34,615 nt of DNA. Origin: Neoroseomonas eburnea (GTDB taxonomy: Bacteria > Pseudomonadota > Alphaproteobacteria > Acetobacterales > Acetobacteraceae). The stretch is taken from NCBI RefSeq assembly GCF_018129005.1, contig NZ_JAAEDL010000040.1:1-34615 (forward strand), read 5' to 3'. Shown here in pieces: positions 31,683-34,615 of this stretch (its first letter is position 1; each line of letters begins with the position of its first letter). The position numbers and the translations under genes were made by a program. Under the pieces are notes generated by a model. That model was given only the letters and a program-made list of their open reading frames with translations, made no database searches and had not been told where the DNA came from.

Positions 31683-33077
31683 TCAGATGTGCAGCACCTT
31701 GCCGTAGGCGTCGAGCACGCTCTCGTGCATGGCCTCGGACAGGGTCGGGTGGGGGAAGACGGTCGCCATCAGCTCGGCCTCGGTCGTCTCCAGGGTGCGG
31801 GCGATGCCGTAGCCCTGGATCATCTCCGTCACCTCCGGCCCGACCATGTGGGCGCCGAGCATGGCGCCGGTCCTGGCGTCGAACACCGTCTTGATGAAGC
31901 CCTCCGGCTCACCGAGGGCGATCGCCTTGCCGTTGCCGATGAAGGGGAAGCGGCCGATGCGGACCTCGTGGCCGGCGGCCTTGGCCGCGGCCTCGGTCAG
32001 CCCCACCGAGGCGACCTGCGGGCGGCAATAGGTGCATCCCGGGATGTTGGTGACGTCCATCTCATGCGGATGCAGGCCGGCGATCGCCTCGACCACGATC
32101 ACGCCCTCATGCATCGCCTTGTGGGCGAGCCAGGGCGGCCCGGCGAGGTCGCCGATGGCATAGACGCCCGGTTCGCCGGTGCGACCATAGCCGTCGATCA
32201 CGACATGGGTGCGATCGACCTTCACCTTGGTGCCTTCCAGGCCGAGATCCTCGACATTGCCGACGATGCCGACGGCGGAGATCAGCCGGTCCGCCTTGAT
32301 CTCGGTGACCTTGCCGCCGGCCTCGACGATCGCGGCGACGGAATCGCCCTCCTTCCGCACGCCCTGCACCTTGGCGCCGGTGATGACCTTCATCCCCTGC
32401 TTGGTGAAGGCCTTGTGGACGAAGGCGGAGACCTCCGCGTCCTCGACCGGCAGGATGCGGTCGAGCACCTCGATCAGCGTCACCTCGCTGCCCATGTTGA
32501 GGTAGAAGGAGGCGAATTCGCTGCCGATGGCGCCCGAACCGATGACGATCAGCCGCTTCGGCAGCGCATCCGGCACCAGCGCCTCGCGATAGGTCCAGAT
32601 CAGCTTGCCGTCCGGCTCCATGCCCGGCAGCACGCGCGCGCGTGCGCCGGTGGCGAGGATGATGTGCTTCGCCGCGATCTCCGCGACCGGCTTGCCGTCC
32701 TTGCTGACCGCGACCTTGCCGGGCCCCGCGAGCTTCCCATGCCCGTCGAAGACCGTGATCCTGTGCTTCTTCATCAGCCCCTTCACGCCGGAGGAGAGCT
32801 GATTGGCGACGTTGCGCGACCGCTTGATCACCTTGGCGAAGTCGAAGCGCGGGTTGTCGACGGCGAAGCCGTAATGATCGAGGCTGTGCAGCAGGTGGTT
32901 GATCTCGGCGGCGCGCAGCAGCGCCTTGGTCGGGATGCAGCCCCAGTTGAGGCAGATGCCGCCGAGGTTCTCGCGCTCGATCACCGCGACCTTCATCTTG
33001 AGCTGCGCCGCGCGGATCGCCGCGACATAGCCGCCGGGGCCGCCGCCCACCACCACCAGGTCGAATTCCTCGGCCAT
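31683..33077 (-). CDS. lpdA: Dihydrolipoamide dehydrogenase (E3)
   Basis: 464 residues. E3 re-oxidises the dihydrolipoyl groups of 2-oxo-acid dehydrogenase complexes with NAD+. The FAD-binding motif is [13 protein letters not shown], the redox disulfide is C42/C47 in [16 protein letters not shown], the NAD motif is [15 protein letters not shown], and the catalytic His region is [13 protein letters not shown] near the C terminus. The ATG at 33077 overlaps the last base of the acetyltransferase stop (TGATG). Its place after pdhC identifies it as the pyruvate dehydrogenase E3, possibly shared with other complexes. Confidence 0.97.
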   Translation of the reverse strand: MAEEFDLVVVGGGPGGYVAAIRAAQLKMKVAVIERENLGGICLNWGCIPTKALLRAAEINHLLHSLDHYGFAVDNPRFDFAKVIKRSRNVANQLSSGVKGLMKKHRITVFDGHGKLAGPGKVAVSKDGKPVAEIAAKHIILATGARARVLPGMEPDGKLIWTYREALVPDALPKRLIVIGSGAIGSEFASFYLNMGSEVTLIEVLDRILPVEDAEVSAFVHKAFTKQGMKVITGAKVQGVRKEGDSVAAIVEAGGKVTEIKADRLISAVGIVGNVEDLGLEGTKVKVDRTHVVIDGYGRTGEPGVYAIGDLAGPPWLAHKAMHEGVIVVEAIAGLHPHEMDVTNIPGCTYCRPQVASVGLTEAAAKAAGHEVRIGRFPFIGNGKAIALGEPEGFIKTVFDARTGAMLGAHMVGPEVTEMIQGYGIARTLETTEAELMATVFPHPTLSEAMHESVLDAYGKVLHI

Positions 33078-33628
33078 CACGTCGCCTCCACTGCCAGGGA
33101 CCTCAGCGCCTCGCCGGACAGGCGGCGCGTGATCCATTCCTTGAGGGCCTGCGCGCCCATCGCGTCATAGGTCGCGATGGCGGGCTGGTTCCAATCGAGC
33201 ACATTCCAGGCGAGCCGCCCGCCGCCTTCGGCCAGCGTATCCGCCGCCAGCCGCGCGAACAGCGCGCGGGCGATGCCCCGGCGGCGATACTCCGGCTCGA
33301 TCCACAGATCCTCCAGCCACCGCCCCGGCTTGGCCAGGAAGGTCGAGAAGGTCCAGTGATAGAGCGCCATGCCGGCCGGTGCGCCCGCGACCTCCGCGAT
33401 CAGGCAGCCGGCGCGCTGCGGCGCACCGAAGATCGCGGCGTGGAAATCGGCCTCGGTGCCGACCGCTTCGTGCGCCAGATTCTCGAACTCGGCCAGCGCG
33501 CGGACGAAGCGCGCGATGGTCGGCACGTCGGCGGGCAGCGCCTGCCGGATGACGAGCAACCCGGCAGACGGCATCCGGTCTGCTCCTCCGCTGCCCGCCT
33601 CCGCCGCACGATGATCGGATGCCGTCAC
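33077..33628 (-). CDS. GNAT acetyltransferase, SSAT (diamine/thialysine acetyltransferase)-like
   Basis: 183 residues. The GNAT core has the acetyl-CoA-binding motif A RRRGIARALF in IEPEYRRRGIARALFARLA. The segments FENLAHEAVGTEADF, TFSTFLAKPGRWLEDLW and WNVLDWNQPAIATYDAMGA strongly resemble spermidine/thialysine N-acetyltransferases. Substrate cannot be assigned. The GTG start at 33628 overlaps the pdhC stop (GTGA); an ATG at 33574 would shorten it by 18 residues and lies nearer the conserved core. It is locked between the E2 and E3 genes by overlaps on both sides, so all three should be made together. Acetyl-CoA, the product of the dehydrogenase, is the donor for this enzyme class. Confidence 0.88.
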   Translation of the reverse strand: MTASDHRAAEAGSGGADRMPSAGLLVIRQALPADVPTIARFVRALAEFENLAHEAVGTEADFHAAIFGAPQRAGCLIAEVAGAPAGMALYHWTFSTFLAKPGRWLEDLWIEPEYRRRGIARALFARLAADTLAEGGGRLAWNVLDWNQPAIATYDAMGAQALKEWITRRLSGEALRSLAVEAT

Positions 33629-34615
33629 AGCAGCAGGCTCAGCGGATCCTCGATGGTGCGCTTGAGCGCCTGCATGAATTCCGCGGCCAGCGCGCCGTCG
33701 ATGACGCGGTGATCGACCGACAGCGTGCAGGTCATGACCGTGGCGATCGCCAGCGCACCGTCCTTCACCACCGGCTTCTGCAGCCCGGCGGAGACCGCCA
33801 GGATGCCGGCCTGCGGCGGGTTGATGATCGCGCTGAAATCGCTGACCCCGTACATCCCCATGTTGGAGATGGAAAAGCCGCCGCCCTGGAATTCCTCCGG
33901 CTTCAGCTTGCCGGCCTTGGCGCGCGCGGCGAGGTCCTTCATCTCGTTGCTGATCGCCGCGAGGCCCTTCCTGTCGGCGCTGCGCACGATCGGCGTGATC
34001 AGCCCTTCGGGGATGCTCACCGCCACCGAGATGTCGACATCGTGGTACTGGAGGATCGCGTCCTCGGTCCAGGTCGCGTTGCAGGCCGGGAAGCGGCGCA
34101 GCACCGCGGCCGTCGCCTTGATGACGAGGTCGTTGACCGAGAGCTTGTAGGCCCCCGGCCCGTCCTTCGGCGAGCGCGCGTTGAGGTCGGCGCGCAGCTT
34201 CAGCAGCGCGTCGATCTCGATGTCCATCGTCACGTAGAAATGCGGAATGGTCGCCTTGGATTCCGACAGGCGGCGCGCGATCACCTTGCGCATGGTGCTG
34301 TTCGGCACGGCGGTATGCGCCGCCCTGACCACGACCGGCGCAGGCGCGGGCTTCGGCGCGGGGGCCGCGGCGGCGACCGGTGCCGGCGCGGCCACCGGGC
34401 CGCGCGCCAGCGCCGCTTCCACATCCGCCTTCACGATGCGGCCATTGGGGCCGGAGCCCTTCACGCCCGCCAGATCCAGCCCCGCCTGCTGCGCCATGCG
34501 CCGCGCGAGCGGGGAGACGAAGATGCGGTCACCACCGGACGGCGGCAGCGGCTGCGGGGTCAGCGCGACCGGCGCGGGGGCCGGCGCCGGGGCTGCGGCC
34601 GGGGCCGGGGCCGGT
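33625..34615 (-). CDS. pdhC: Pyruvate dehydrogenase E2, dihydrolipoyllysine acetyltransferase (5' end beyond the window)
   Basis: 330 residues visible. The part in the window starts with an Ala/Pro-rich linker, then the peripheral-subunit-binding domain (RIFVSPLARRMAQQAGLDL, then GVKGSGPNGRIVKADVEAAL), another Ala/Pro linker and the catalytic domain. The last has the histidine motif TCTLSVDHRVIDGALAAEFM and GGFSISNMGMYGVSDFSAII. The lipoyl domain(s) must lie to the right of the window. An internal ATG at 34497 is not the true start, since the binding domain begins before it. It is the E2 of the pyruvate complex by resemblance to pdhC. An E2 of another 2-oxo-acid complex is less likely, given the INPPQAGILAVS segment. 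Confidence 0.94.
   Translation of the reverse strand, partial: PAPAPAAAPAPAPAPVALTPQPLPPSGGDRIFVSPLARRMAQQAGLDLAGVKGSGPNGRIVKADVEAALARGPVAAPAPVAAAAPAPKPAPAPVVVRAAHTAVPNSTMRKVIARRLSESKATIPHFYVTMDIEIDALLKLRADLNARSPKDGPGAYKLSVNDLVIKATAAVLRRFPACNATWTEDAILQYHDVDISVAVSIPEGLITPIVRSADRKGLAAISNEMKDLAARAKAGKLKPEEFQGGGFSISNMGMYGVSDFSAIINPPQAGILAVSAGLQKPVVKDGALAIATVMTCTLSVDHRVIDGALAAEFMQALKRTIEDPLSLLL

Noticed and set aside
31689..33170. A 493-codon plus-strand open frame opposite lpdA
   Set aside because: lpdA is complete with FAD, NAD and disulfide motifs; the opposite frame is a composition artefact.
1..34615. tRNA, rRNA, tmRNA or transposase genes
   Set aside because: I read for conserved tRNA loop sequences, rRNA blocks and transposase motifs and found none; a covariance search would be needed to be certain for small RNAs.

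Overview
The window is GC-rich chromosomal DNA from an alphaproteobacterium. The order rpoZ-rsh-acpS-lepB-rnc-era-recO with parC nearby, the pdhC/lpdA/lipA/coq10-like block and the style of the proteins point to Rhodospirillales, most likely Acetobacteraceae near Roseomonas. That placement comes from gene order and protein resemblance, not from a search. I see no rRNA, tRNA, CRISPR array, transposase, prophage or plasmid gene. Most genes are core housekeeping.

Layout. Positions 1-636 (-) hold the 5' part of a secreted protein. parC (808-3042, -) follows, then a small membrane protein gene (+) and a four-hairpin repeat at 3502-3639. From 3634 to 10141 a long minus-strand cluster reads, in transcription order, rpoZ, rsh, acpS, lepB, rnc, era, a 73-codon membrane protein, recO. 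From lepB to recO the genes overlap by 4 bp or lie 1 bp apart. folK (-) is divergent from a coupled NYN-nuclease/uracil-DNA glycosylase pair (+). The glycosylase carries an N-terminal repeat that appears to come from the same repeat family as the intergenic element.

From 12457 to 18823 lie mainly minus-strand metabolic genes: a methyltransferase, an M20 amidohydrolase, a sulfite-oxidase-like gene overlapping a secreted glutathione peroxidase, smpB and dapA, plus a plus-strand UbiC-like gene. From 19048 to 22785 (+) a lytic transglycosylase, an alpha/beta hydrolase, pgpA and pncC form a tightly coupled unit. A Tat-exported DUF882 protein, a lipase-like hydrolase (-), a DUF2252 protein (+), threonine aldolase (-), a DUF1185 protein (+) and a DUF4337 membrane protein (+) follow. 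A second, inverted copy of the four-hairpin repeat (28922-29060) abuts an AraC-type regulator remnant and a glutathione S-transferase gene. The right end (30147-34615, -) is the 3' part of a pyruvate dehydrogenase/lipoate operon: pdhC (partial), an SSAT-like acetyltransferase, lpdA, lipA, and a Coq10/RatA START-domain protein.

I found no convincing new multi-gene system. The most unusual signals are the hairpin repeat family with its apparent capture into a glycosylase coding sequence, an eight-copy hexanucleotide repeat upstream of a molybdoenzyme gene, and two palindromic regulatory-looking sites in intergenic DNA.
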